64,000 nt of DNA, from assembly GCA_009192285.1 (NCBI GenBank), contig WBVU01000004.1, forward strand, positions 2,750,001 through 2,814,000, read 5' to 3'. The notes below the pieces were generated by a model. It did not search any database, was not told the origin of the DNA, and saw only the letters and a program-made list of their open reading frames with translations. The position numbers were made by a program, and so were the translations under genes. How positions within the stretch are numbered: position 1 is the first letter of the stretch; every line of letters starts with the position of its first letter. This DNA comes from Morchella semilibera. Its lineage: Eukaryota; Ascomycota; Pezizomycetes; Pezizales; Morchellaceae. Positions 54,419 through 64,000 of this stretch are shown here, piece by piece.

Positions 54419-55038
54419 TTACAAAACCAAATATCCCACTGTGAAAATTATCAACGCAATATATCCGCCGAATACTACCATTTTTGTTCCGTGATTTTCT
54501 ACGCTGGACGCTGTGGTTGAGGCGGTAGGGGTGACTGGAGCAGTTACCCTTTATCATAGTTAGTATATTTCGAAAGGAATTGATATCTTTGAAGACTTAC
54601 GTGACGTTGGCAGGGATTGGTTCGGCTATCGAAGTTCAGTTTTTGTTAGCATATAGGGTAAGGTGAGTTCGCATTCACGATCTAACAAATAAACAAATAA
54701 ACACTAATGGTTTGCATACCGACTTCGTGATCATAGCTCTTGCAGGTTGTTTGGAAGTAATCAACAGCTCTCTGCCTAGATCCACCGCATCTCCCCGCGA
54801 GACAAAGCTGCGCGCTCTCGGAAGCGCAGACAGCTTGTATGTCGGAAGGGGTACTTTCTTCGTTGACACATGCAAGCACACACGCCTATATTCGTGTATT
54901 CGGCATAGTTATTAGCTATGCCTGTCTGAAAAGCTCGCGTTGACGTTGGAAACTTACTGGTGGGATCTCTGCTGCAGCACAGGAAATGAATACATTCAGG
55001 ACGAGCAGGAAAACAGCGAAAAGGGCATTTTTGAACAT
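54419..55038 (-). CDS. Small secreted CFEM-like cysteine-rich protein, probably membrane- or GPI-anchored
   Basis: Minus-strand exons 55038-54958, 54885-54720, 54625-54601 and 54548-54419 give 133 residues, all in phase. A signal peptide (MFKNALFAVFLLVLNVFISC, cleavage likely near AAA) is followed by a short domain with six cysteines (ACVLACVNEE, IQAVCAS, QLCLAGRCGG, FQTTCKS), a threonine/serine/proline-rich linker (VTAPVTPTASTTASS), and a carboxy-terminal hydrophobic segment (MVVFGGYIALIIFTVGYLVL), which is a membrane span or GPI-attachment signal. CFEM domains of fungal surface proteins have eight cysteines; the C-x3-C start and overall layout match but two are missing, so CFEM-like is inference. 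Such proteins serve in haem uptake or host interaction. Confidence 0.7.
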
Positions 55039-55570
55039 CTTGACGAAAAGGTCTTTAAGGAATGTGAGGCTGAAAATACAGAGTGGAGGGCCTAAAGAGC
55101 GACAAAGTATTGAGGATAGAGTTGGCGAAGAGGAACAGGAAGATTTGGATAGAAGAAGGGAGATAGGAGAGAGGGGAGCAGGTTAAGTAGATATAGGGTA
55201 AGTGAATGAGTGTATATACATGTAGGTAACACAGCTGATTACTTTGCAAGGCAACATGTGTCGGTAACCCAATTTTTAACCTTATTTAAATTTAAGGACA
55301 ATTCTTTGGTATATGTAGGTACTCACTGTCAATCTTAATTGTGTTACAAGGGACAAGGGGTCACCCCTTCACTCTAAAGAAGTTAGGCAAAGGTGCATGG
55401 ACTGCAGTCCAACTCTAATAAGGCATAGATGACTCATCAACGGACAAGCAAAAATAGCAACACTGCTGCAACTCTCATTAAAGCACAGATATGATTTGAT
55501 TACCACCCAACGTGCAAGCTCTGGCAACGAATAAATTCTTTTTCTGAGAAGGAGAGAATATTTTCCCCGC
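55039..55570. other. Intergenic region between CFEM-like gene and ski8
   Basis: No gene recognised. Confidence 0.4.
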
Positions 55571-56849
55571 CTAACCTCCCGTAGCCTCTCGGTAGAAACT
55601 TATTCTACGGTTGGCACCAGCCGTCAAAAATCCCTCTCCAATCGCCTGTCCCTTTGCTCCCTTTGCTAGCCACTTCACAGCGTACAAAGCTTTGTCTGTC
55701 TCACTATGAGTTGCAACACAAGCTTTTGTTTCAGTAGACCACACCTTTACTTTCCCGTCAAACGACCTAATAGATATTGGTTGTTACCTTGGTTCGATGT
55801 TTCGGAGATTTGGAAATTGTTCACATACCCACTAAGAATATACTCCCCAGTTGAACTCCACGCAACAGAAAAGACCCAGCTAGAGTGTCCGGCGAGGTTG
55901 GCTACTTGTTCGCCAGATGCCACGTCATAGAGGGCAATGACATTTGAATCCCCACACGCAGCAAGCAACTTCCCCGCAGGAGAAAACGCGACACACCTCA
56001 CTGGCTTGAGAAGTCCTGGTTCCTTTATATTAGTAAATGCCTATTCGGGGAATTTTGTTACTAACCCGGGAGCGAGTGGAAGATGCGTCCTGTCTCATTG
56101 TTGAATATGTATACTCCTCCATTTTCATGACCAGATGCTACAAGCTTTCCATCAGGAGACTATCGACGTGTCAACATTTTATGCTTTTATTTTCAGGGTA
56201 TGGGGGATATACGATATCCACGCACATGCCAAAACTTCCCTTCGTCTCGTACTGTCGAAGTTTTGTTCCTTGTTCTAACGCATTCCAGAGGACTATCCTT
56301 CCATCGTGGGTTGTTGAAGCCAGGAGATTTCCCGTAGATGATAGAGAAAGGGCCCAGATGTCTCCAGAATCCTCCCCCCCTAATTCTCGACTTCAGCAAC
56401 CTGGCTGATAAATTTATCCCTAACCATACGAACCTCCAATATTTCCAATCTTCTCAAGATGTTCAAGATCCCACATCAATGTCTCCCCACCAAATCCTGA
56501 ACTGGCTGCTAGTCGCCCATCTCTGCTTACTGCAACGTGATGAATTCCTAAAGGGTGAGCTTTGACAAAGGTGTGTAGGAGTGGATGCTCAGGTGATGTA
56601 GTATCCCATAACTTGATGTTGGAATCACCGGAAGCTGATATGACGTATTTAGAGGTCACAGCAAGTGTAAAAATGTCGGAGGGATGAGCTTTAGCAAAAG
56701 TTACGGTCAAAAAATGTCAAGTAATCTTTTTAGAGGTAACATTGATATATACCTTCCTCATGAACATGGGCTGTGAGATATTGTTTCGACTTTTGAGCAT
56801 GTCAATTAAACGCTGTCTAACTCTTATTTAATTGATACAAACTTACCAT
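55571..56849 (-). CDS. ski8: WD-repeat protein Ski8
   Basis: Ski8 is a subunit of the Ski2-Ski3-Ski8 complex that threads mRNA into the cytoplasmic exosome, and in many fungi also acts in meiotic recombination. Minus-strand exons 56849-56847 (the ATG alone), 56789-56753, 56688-56434, 56379-56213, 56159-56066, 56015-55829 and 55766-55571 give 312 residues. The product starts MSKQYLTAHVHEEAHPSDIF, the usual Ski8 start. WD blades show SASGDSNIKLWD, STTHDGRIVLWN, ASGHENGGVYIFN, AACGDSNVIALYD and GSFDGKVKVWS. It ends with NRRISFYREATGG. The name rests on the amino and carboxy ends; another short WD protein is unlikely. Confidence 0.87.
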
Positions 56850-57513
56850 TGATGGATTTTCTGCACAGATCGACTTGCGGCTTTGGTGTGTGTGTGTGTG
56901 TGTGGAGCTAGAACGTAGATTGCAGGGAAGTTAGTTGTGAGGCGCCTGAGCACTATATCGAGTTATTAGATAATCACTGGATAACAAAACCAATTAAAGT
57001 ACTTTGGTGTCAAGGGTAAGTGAGTAGAACATAGCGCTCACTTACCTTGACACCGTAGTGTAACATTAAGTAAATCATACAATACATGTAGTACGGGTGC
57101 GGATATCGTTAAATTCTCGAGTCCGTGAAGTTTGATTCGCCAATTCACCGGACTTACCACATACAAATACGGGGATAGTGGATTATTCGAGAATTGGCGG
57201 TAGGTATTTACAAAATCTCCTACGAGCGAAGACTTCGTTCGAGTCACTCTGTACTTTAGCTTGTGACGGGACTCGAGAGCAACGAATTACATGTAATATA
57301 AAGAACAAATACAGTCAAGCACCGCTGCCGCTCGCCCACTCTATCAGAGTTTCCTTTTGACAGATGACCCTTTGTACAATAATCTCCTTTAACTATAGAA
57401 GATTGCTCCATCAGATCCGACCATTCGTGCTACCCAGCAAAATCCGCCCACCATACCTTCACATCGATTTCTTGTGGCCACCCTTTCATCCAGCCCACAA
57501 AAAATGACCTTGT
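56850..57513. other. Intergenic region with TG repeat and hairpin
   Basis: A short (TG)n run lies at 56886-56904, and a 49-bp hairpin at 57006-57054 (GGTGTCAAGGGTAAGTGAG with its mirror). No gene. Confidence 0.45.
57006..57054. repeat. Inverted repeat (hairpin), arms 18-19 bp
   Basis: GGTGTCAAGGGTAAGTGAG against CTCACTTACCTTGACACC with one bulged base and an 12-bp loop. Confidence 0.7.
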
Positions 57514-58017
57514 TCATGGAGTGCCTGTCGCCCCCCCCGTCTCCACATCCTGAGCCTGTCCTTCTTTTCTCCACATAGCCTTGATTGATTCCACGCACTT
57601 CTCGCAAAGGATGTTTTTGCGTTTGACCCCCCCACAGGCAGGGCATCTGTTGAGAGCCTTATTGTCTTGTAGGGCCTTTCCTGCCAGTTGTCGCATACGT
57701 TTCCTCGAGTGACTCTGCTTCTTTTTAGGTACAGCGCGGAGTATCGATTCCCAGAGCCCGGGGAGGAGTGAAGGAATGTTGAGGTGAATAAATGTTGGGA
57801 TAGTGGTCGCACTGGATAGATGAGGGAGCGTGGGAATAAGAGCCCGAAGTGAGGTGAACAGCCCAGTGCGCGAGGACGAGAAAGCATGCATTGCCGTTAC
57901 CATTTTGAACGGACGTTCGACTAAGGTCGGGAGAGAATTTATTATCGAGTGACGAGCGAGTCCCAAACACAGGATGGAGGGAGTGGAGATTCTACTTCCG
58001 TCAGACAATTTCTTCAA
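57514..58017 (-). CDS. mrpl32: Mitochondrial ribosomal protein bL32m
   Basis: Large-subunit mitochondrial ribosomal protein. The frame gives 167 residues, without introns. The family core is AVPKKKQSHSRKRMRQLAGKAL followed by two CxxC zinc-ribbon pairs in RCPACGGVKRKNILCEKC. The amino part is an import sequence. Starts are possible at 58017 or at the ATG at 57903 (MVTAMHAFSSSRTG); the second gives a typical presequence and may be the real start. The yeast protein matures by m-AAA protease cleavage after folding of the zinc-ribbon. It is divergent from the septin gene, whose start lies 300-420 bp away. Confidence 0.9.
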   Translation of the reverse strand: MKKLSDGSRISTPSILCLGLARHSIINSLPTLVERPFKMVTAMHAFSSSRTGLFTSLRALIPTLPHLSSATTIPTFIHLNIPSLLPGLWESILRAVPKKKQSHSRKRMRQLAGKALQDNKALNRCPACGGVKRKNILCEKCVESIKAMWRKEGQAQDVETGGATGTP

Positions 58018-58323
58018 GCTTGAGGGCTAGGGTTTGTATGTTGTAACTCTCTACATACATTTGGCATGCAGGGCCAAGCCTAAACAACAACCGAACCCCT
58101 TTTCGTTCCTCGTTTTAAAGATTATTGTAATCCCTCCCCCCTGACTGACCTCACTCCCTTCTCCTCCGCCCAGTTACCTATCCACTACTATACCAAGGGC
58201 AGCAAGGGCAGCTATCTCTTCTCTTTACCTTTATCTTTATTTGTGCTGAGGCTTCCTTTCACTTCCATTTTCCAGCACTCGCACTACCCCCCGTTTTCCA
58301 TCCAATACCTTACAAGTAGAATC
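58018..58323. promoter_or_regulatory. Divergent promoter of mrpl32 and septin gene
   Basis: About 306 bp between the two starts; pyrimidine-rich on the septin side (CTTCTCTTTACCTTTATC at 58210-58230). No clear TATA. Confidence 0.4.
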
Positions 58324-59676
58324 ATGGCTCAAACTGCTGCGATGATGTCCCAGACTGCTACAGTATTTCCTCGTAGTCACGTCGGTTTTGACAGTATCAC
58401 TTCACAAATCGAGCGGAAGCTTCTGAAGCGTGGTTTCCAATTCAATGTCATCTGTGTTGGTACGTGATAAGCTTATTATCCCTACCATTTTTGCCCATCC
58501 CTCATCTCACTCACGCTGCTAATTCCCAACCTGCAAATTTTTAGGTCAGACTGGCCTTGGGAAATCCACACTTATTAACACGATCTTTGCGGCCCATCTC
58601 ATTGATTCCAAAGGTCGTCTCGCTCCTGATGAACCTGTAAGGTCTACCACTGAGATCCAGACCGTATCCCACAGTATGTCACCCTCAACTTCGCCTCGTG
58701 CTGCTTGTGAGACTTAACTTTAGTGTAGTTATCGAAGAGAATGGTGTTCGACTCCGTTTGAACATTGTCGACACCCCAGGCTACGGAGACCAGGTCAACA
58801 ATGATAGATGGTATATTTTTTAGCTCCGTGAATATCGTAGAGCTCTGTAATTATAGCTAACATTATTGTTAGTTGGGATCCCATTGTCAAATATATCAAG
58901 GACCAACACTCGCAGTACCTCCGCAAAGAACTCACAGCTCAGAGAGAACGCTATATTCAGGACACCCGCATTCATTGTTGTCTTTTCTTCATCCAGCCAT
59001 CTGGGCATGCGTAAGTTTATGAGCGTATCTCAACCCCACCTATGTCAATTACTGACGTTTCGTTCTTGCAGCCTCAAGCCCATCGACATAGTTGTCCTGA
59101 AAAAATTATCTGATGTTGTCAATGTTGTTCCTGTAATTGCGAAGTCGGATTCGCTCACGTTAGAGGAGCGCGCTGCTTTTAAGGAGAGGATAAAGGAGGA
59201 GTTTGCGTTCCACAACCTCAAGATGTACCCATACGACAATGACGAATTGGACGAGGAAGAGCGCGCCTTGAACGCCCAGATCAAGAATATCATTCCATTT
59301 GCTGTTGTAGGTTCCGAGAAATCGATAATCGTTGATGGGAAACAAGTTCGTGGACGGCAAAACCGATGGGGCGTCATCAATGGTATGAATATGGCATTCT
59401 CACATTCTTTGCTATAGTTACTGACTAAGAACAGTTGAGGATGAAAAGCACTGCGAGTTTGTTTACTTACGGAATTTCCTTACTCGAACTCACCTTCAAG
59501 ACCTCATTGAAACCACATCTCAAATCCACTATGAAACCTTCCGTGCAAAGCAGCTCTTGGCTTTGAAGGAGTCTAGTGCTGCGGGTGCCGGAAGTAGCCG
59601 ACCCATCTCGCCAGCCGCGGAGAGGGAGTTAAGCAGGGGGTCGCAACAAAGGATGACGATGAATGGAGGATATTAG
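58324..59676 (+). CDS. aspB: Septin, CDC3/AspB type
   Basis: GTP-binding cytoskeletal protein that forms filaments at septa and growing tips. Exons 58324-58459, 58545-58673, 58729-58810, 58873-59010, 59072-59382 and 59435-59676 give 345 residues. The pattern is [20 protein letters not shown], the P-loop GQTGLGKST, the G3 motif [11 protein letters not shown], the G4 motif AKSD, and the septin-unique element with [18 protein letters not shown]. The tail [18 protein letters not shown] resembles AspB of Aspergillus, and no long coiled coil follows, so I prefer the AspB/CDC3 class to CDC10. All phases fit. Confidence 0.93.
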
Positions 59677-60560
59677 AAAAGTAAACTCTACAGTCTGGGA
59701 AAGCTTTGTTTCGTTGTGGAGGCTGTTACATGATGTCTCAATTCGGGGGGGGGATACCCGCAACGCTGACCTTTTATCTTCTGGTCGTCTCTTTTCTTTT
59801 TTCGCTACCTATTAATAACCCATTTACCGGAGAACTCTTTTGTACTGCTGTGTTTTTCATCGTATCCAATTTTTTAGCTGTTTACCCTCACTTCCTGAGT
59901 CTTCATTCCCGGATATAATTCAAGGTGACCAGGCAAGCTCATTTATTAATCGACATTCCTTGATTTTTACGAAGCAGCAATTACTACCAGGTGGCTCAAA
60001 AGAGTAATCAATTGCGCGATCCATTACATATTGCTGGTTACTTAGTAAGTAAGGCGAGTTCAAGCAAGTAGGAGAAACCGATTAGGGCACACTCGGGGAC
60101 TGCTTGGAAACCCTGTTTTAAAAGGTCATAACGGAGTTTGGGGAAACGCCGTTTGGTAAAAAAGTGAATGTATTCGGCATACCACTTCAGTGCTCTCTTT
60201 TGATGAGATAACGAAGAATTGAATCCTAGATCTCAGGAACACCTTTCAGAACACAGCTAACGTTATTTCTCTAAAACGGAGTTCCTGCCTTGAAAGGCCC
60301 CTAAACGAGCCCTCGATACAACCCAGCCATAGACAGTGATAAAGGTTACCATGCCTTGACGGTTGTTGGTAGAAGAAATCCCTTCATTATTCCAGTCTTA
60401 CATTTACATACCATGTAAACAGTACCAAACACGAGTGCCTATCAAAACGTTGATAATGCGATGCCGTTACTTATGTGGTGAGGGTAGTACATGGTTCCTA
60501 AACTAGGAATAGCTAATAATGTCGTAAGAAGACACAAGAGTGTAAGCACCAACGGCATTA
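59677..60560. other. Intergenic region, 3' of septin gene
   Basis: No gene. A hydrophobic short frame at 59706-59918 lies in the probable 3' UTR. Confidence 0.4.
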
Positions 60561-60719
60561 GAGAGTTTTAGCTACGCCAATTGAACAGAAAGTCGGACAG
60601 GTTGGACAGAAATTCTAGCTGTTTTAGGCAAGGACTTACAAGGATTTAGCCAATAAGAGATGCAGGACTTTCTGTCCAAGTGCTCGACTTTCTGTCCAAC
60701 CCGTGTAGCTAAAACTCTC
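60561..60719. mobile_element. TA-flanked MITE with GGACAGAAAGTC repeats
   Basis: Terminal repeats GAGAGTTTTAGCTAC / GTAGCTAAAACTCTC, TA at 60559-60560 and 60720-60721. Inside, variants of GGACAGAAAGTC occur on both arms, twice on the right arm, giving an extra inverted structure. 159 bp. Confidence 0.8.
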
Positions 60720-62051
60720 TAATAATTACTCCCCAAAGCGAAATCCACTTTCTTACTCCGAAAAAAAGAAACTTCAGAGTCTACGAACAGTCGCGATATA
60801 TCACTATATAATTTAATATGAACACCCTGGTGATTACAGACGTGGAGATTATTATCCCTTGGACGGATGAAATCATCAAATTCACAGCTTGCCTTTTTGA
60901 GCTAATACTAGCTCAAGCAGGCAGGTAACAGCTACTTTTGATTGGCTCCATGGTCACTGCCAACCATTAAGAGCAACAAATACACCCAACTCAGTGCGTG
61001 CACGGTCCAGGATAGTAATTTTGATCTCATATGCATGGTACAAAATAACACTCAAAGGATCTACCCCAGAATCATTTAACTTCAGAACCACCGAAAAAGC
61101 GAGGGAAAAAATTAACTCAATCATTGATCCCAGGAAATATAATAATGATAAAAAAAAAATTAAGATCCCTCATCCCAAGCCCATCCTACGGTCCACCGGT
61201 CGCAGTGACGAGACTATATAACCATGTTAGAGGTCTGTTCGTGCTAGTGAACCGAGCGTTGTTATCGGGTCAACTTACGCCTGTGCAGCAAATGGCCAGC
61301 CAAAGAACACGATGTACATAGGGAGATACCTAAAACCCCATTAGCCCAGAGAACTAAGCCATGATGTTGTGACTGAGGTGGTTTACATTGTAGCAGCACG
61401 TGCTAATCTTGACGTGTAGAATTTCAGTTGAACTGGCTGTGCCTTTACTGTCTTTGGGTAGATGAAAAACGGGTGTGGCTCCTCGAGAAGTCTCTTCCCG
61501 AACGGTCGCATAAGCTTGGTAGTAGCTCTGAACATGTTCTTTTTTTATTTCTTTGATTGAATAGACGGAGGAGTTTATGCGACGGGTGTTTATGCCACGC
61601 GCGTTGTGTGAGAGGAGCGTTGTTTGATGCGAGTGAGAGGAGATGATTCTAACCCTGAAAGTCGAAAAGAGCACCACGACGTCCGGCCTAGTGCAATACT
61701 TATACTGGTTTCAACACAAGTCCCATCTATGGTACAGCCCAGGGTAATATCTACAAATACAACGTGCAAGTCAGAAAACGACAAGAAATCAGGTGGGTCA
61801 GCATCATCACTTTTCACTTTGAAAAAGATCAGACTATATGGACCGATATTTCACTGTAGGTTGAAATTGTGGGGTGAGGTGGAATGGTTGGAAAACCCCT
61901 GCACGCAACATTTGTCTGTGCCCGCAGCACGCGAAGGACCCTGTCGTTGATCCGAGAACCTAGAATCACGCGTTTTTGAGGAAGGAAGAACCTGAACATA
62001 AAAAAACGCGCTAGCAGGGGTCAAACTAGGTTGCTACCAAGGAAACGAGTA
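60720..62051. other. Intergenic region
   Basis: Frames at 60994-61221, 61354-61817 (minus) and 61624-61950 overlap and have no recognised similarity. I see no gene. Confidence 0.35.
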
Positions 62052-62203
62052 CAGTCGCAACTCGATATGCCGGATCTCAATACTCCGGATCCCTTGCTGT
62101 CCCGTACGAAATCCTCTGGGATTTGATTTGCTATCCCTGGTCTTCTGCTATCCCGTACGAAATCCTTAGAATCTTGGCAATCCGGCATATCAAGTTGCGA
62201 CTG
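62052..62203. mobile_element. TA-flanked pogo/Fot1-like MITE
   Basis: CAGTCGCAACTCGATATGCC at the left and its mirror at the right match over 24 bp with one mismatch; TA at 62050-62051 and 62204-62205. Two direct TCCCGTACGAAATCCT repeats are inside. CAGTCGNAACT termini are typical of fungal pogo/Fot1-type elements. 152 bp. Confidence 0.82.
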
Positions 62204-63050
62204 TACCTACATTGGTGTGTGGGGACCGACAGACTGGTAACAATCCCGACACTATTACCCCGTTCCCCTGCTCAGTGAGATCCCTGCAGTGAGAATCGAT
62301 GGGGGCAGGTGTGTAAACCGGTGCTGAGGAAAAATCTTATTGGTTGGCACAGCGCCACCAAAAGCAAATTCTATAAGATCGGACATACCGCTAGGGCTCC
62401 GCTTAAAGGTTAAGGGTCTGGTATCTGGCGGATGTGTAAGAAGCCAATAGGGATTAAAGAATCATGTGATTTAGAACTCCACGATAGCAACCGTGTCCGG
62501 GTGTCATCAACACAGCCCAACTGGCAACATGTCTGCCAAAAGAGCCCGGAAGCCACTTACAGAGATCTACCCCAGCCAGTGGGGTCAGGAGCCTCCAGCA
62601 AAAAAGGAAAGGGTTCAATCTGCTAGAGTTGTCAACCCGATAGTCACAAAGCGTAGACATCCTCAGAGCTTTGTGCCGTTTAAGGTGATTGAGCATTCAG
62701 GCTAAAAGTGCCGATTCATACCAGTTTAACACCTGCTTCGTTCTTTCAATTATTTTGGGATGATGTCATAGTTGATCAGCTAGTTTTGGTAACAAATGCA
62801 TATTCAAAATTGAAAGGAGAAGATTGACAAAAGTTGAAATAGTGGAAACCACTCACCCGAGCAGAATTATATGTATTCCTTGATCTTACCATTATGATGG
62901 GACTTGTACGAACAAGTACTTAGCATCAGACAATATTGGTCCTATAATCTTTCAACTGCTAGCTTAATGAGCTCGGTGCGTTACTATCAGATACAACGAT
63001 GTTTGCATATATCGATGTTTGAAAATACAATACAACTCAACATTACAATG
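62204..63050. other. Intergenic region
   Basis: A 58-codon basic frame starts at 62529 (MSAKRARKPLTEIYPSQW) without known relatives. Nothing else. Confidence 0.35.
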
Positions 63051-63389
63051 TGTCCTGACGTTTTAACATCGGTCCCGATGGCTCAGTATTCATAGCGCTG
63101 TTATGGTTAATGGAGTTTTGCTAAGCAAGGATAAGTTGAGGCTGATGTCATTAGATTCTATGAGGTTCAGTTATATGCTGGATTTATAATATAGTTCGGG
63201 AGATGGTGGGGACGAATATGAGGTGTGGTTACAATAGAGTTCCATAGGATTTTATAGACTGAATCATAATGGACAGTAGAGGGGATATTAAATAGCAGGT
63301 CTGGATGTTTTCTTTTGTTCTTTTCACTCGTTTCTCTTCGTCTTGTCTTTCTGTCATTATAGTATATAGGAATATACTCCTATCCATAG

Positions 63390-63925
63390 TATTGCTAAGC
63401 AAAACGAGAATGAAGACAAAACAAGCTAAGATACACAACTCAGCCAGAACGAGGATGAAGGATGAGGTCAGGAGAGCACAAGGACTATGGACAATATCAG
63501 GAAACTCAACTTGTGACTGGAGTATCCCAACAGTCACAAGTTGAGTTTACTGATGGAGGTAGGAGCTGTGGATATCCCTGGTGTCCTCCGGGTGCTAGAG
63601 GGGACATCTTGACAATGACTAAAATCCCTAAAGTATATATTACTTAAAAGGACAAGAAGGTTGCATGAAGAAGAAAGGAAAGAAGAAAAATCCTACAAGC
63701 GAGAGAGAGAGCTCCCTACCCTATATACTAGTATAGTCCAAGAATTCCTTCACTGACTCATCCCATAGAAACCCATAGAATCCAAATTAACACACTCTAT
63801 GAGAAATATATGTATAACATTAACTCATCGAAAAACTCCTGTGACCAAAACCTATAGAGCTCAATAGAAAACTCTGACTAATCCTTCTTTCCACAACATC
63901 GCTAGACACGTTCTATGCTGTAATA
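63390..63925 (-). mobile_element. Fossil LTR, B-like, duplication CATAG
   Basis: CATAG occurs at 63385-63389 and 63926-63930. The ends TATTGC and TGTAATA are diverged versions of the TATCAC/GTGATA type. It holds GACTCATC and a TATATAC box, both antisense. Confidence 0.65.
63497..63555. mobile_element. Palindromic MITE remnant
   Basis: AACTCAACTTGTGACTG is followed, after 13 bases, by its exact mirror CAGTCACAAGTTGAGTT, so the same terminus occurs twice in inverted order and the other terminus is gone. Confidence 0.7.
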
Positions 63926-64000
63926 CATAGCCATAGTTACTTTGTCTCCAAACTCGCATTCACAGAAAGATAATTCTATAGTATCTCCTCATCATCGCCC

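Larger units (their letters stand above)
63051..64000 (+). mobile_element. Fossil LTR-A/F split by another LTR, running off the window
   Basis: TGTCCTGACG opens an LTR whose 5' half (63051-63389) is A-like and whose 3' half (63931-64000) is F-like, evidence that F shares its 5' half with A. It is cut by the insertion at 63390-63925. Confidence 0.6.

Noticed and set aside
58324-59676. CDC10/AspD assignment for the septin
   Set aside because: The tail and the QTVSHIIEENG stretch fit AspB/CDC3 of filamentous fungi better.
61354-61950. Overlapping frames of 75-108 residues on both strands
   Set aside because: No recognisable motifs and mutual overlap; no reason to prefer one.
62529-62705. Basic 58-residue frame
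   Set aside because: Short, no similarity, no neighbouring splice sites; probably chance.

Overview
The window is nuclear DNA of a filamentous ascomycete. The evidence is intron-rich genes with 40-110 nt GT-AG introns and typical Pezizomycotina proteins: an AspB/CDC3-type septin, a Tag1-like DUF3712 protein, a CFEM-like secreted protein, and mitochondrial Ilv6 and ornithine carbamoyltransferase. The density of retrotransposon and MITE debris fits a repeat-swollen genome such as those of the Pezizomycetes, but no species can be assigned from sequence alone.

Gene islands alternate with repeat blocks. Island 1 (1-5.6 kb): the 3' end of the mRNA export factor Rae1/Gle2, asparagine synthetase (asn2, +) and exosome subunit Rrp41 (-). 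Island 2 (11.4-13.7 kb): PEX19 (+) and an unrecognised coiled-coil-like gene (-). Island 3 (25.5-29.8 kb): SUMO-conjugating enzyme UBC9 (+), a doubtful small gene, and a KHDC4-like double-KH RNA-binding protein (-). Island 4 (40.5-45.4 kb): Ilv6 (+) and a Tag1-like vacuolar membrane protein (-). Island 5 (51.2-59.7 kb): ornithine carbamoyltransferase (+), a CFEM-like small secreted protein (-), Ski8 (-), mitochondrial ribosomal protein bL32m (-) and the septin (+).

The blocks at 6.2-11.1, 14.4-24.7, 30.6-40.0, 46.0-50.3 and 63.0-64.0 kb hold stacked fossil LTRs. About 25 belong to one family (LTR-A, TGTCCCGG to GTCACA); others fall in four further families (B, C, D, E) and an A-related variant (F). 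Most are solo LTRs, several with clean 5-bp target duplications, nested in one another. Small pol remnants (integrase core, integrase C-terminus, chromodomain) identify Ty3/gypsy chromoviruses. About 30 copies of a ~137-bp MITE are spread over and within these LTRs. It has CATCAGCAA termini, a CAGGAGAC-rich interior and a 2-bp target duplication that is not restricted to TA. At least five unrelated TA-duplicating MITEs sit in the gene islands.

The main findings are: (1) the high-density CATCAGCAA MITE family, its short derivatives and one copy that seems to mark a recombination junction; (2) an identical promoter module, TGAGTCA followed 20-25 bp later by a TATA box, in five LTR families, the same Gcn4/CPC1-type site being found upstream of asn2; (3) first coding exons of only 3, 3 and 7 nt in rrp41, ski8 and asn2; (4) a one-base frame discrepancy in two otherwise well-conserved genes; (5) several unassigned sequences.
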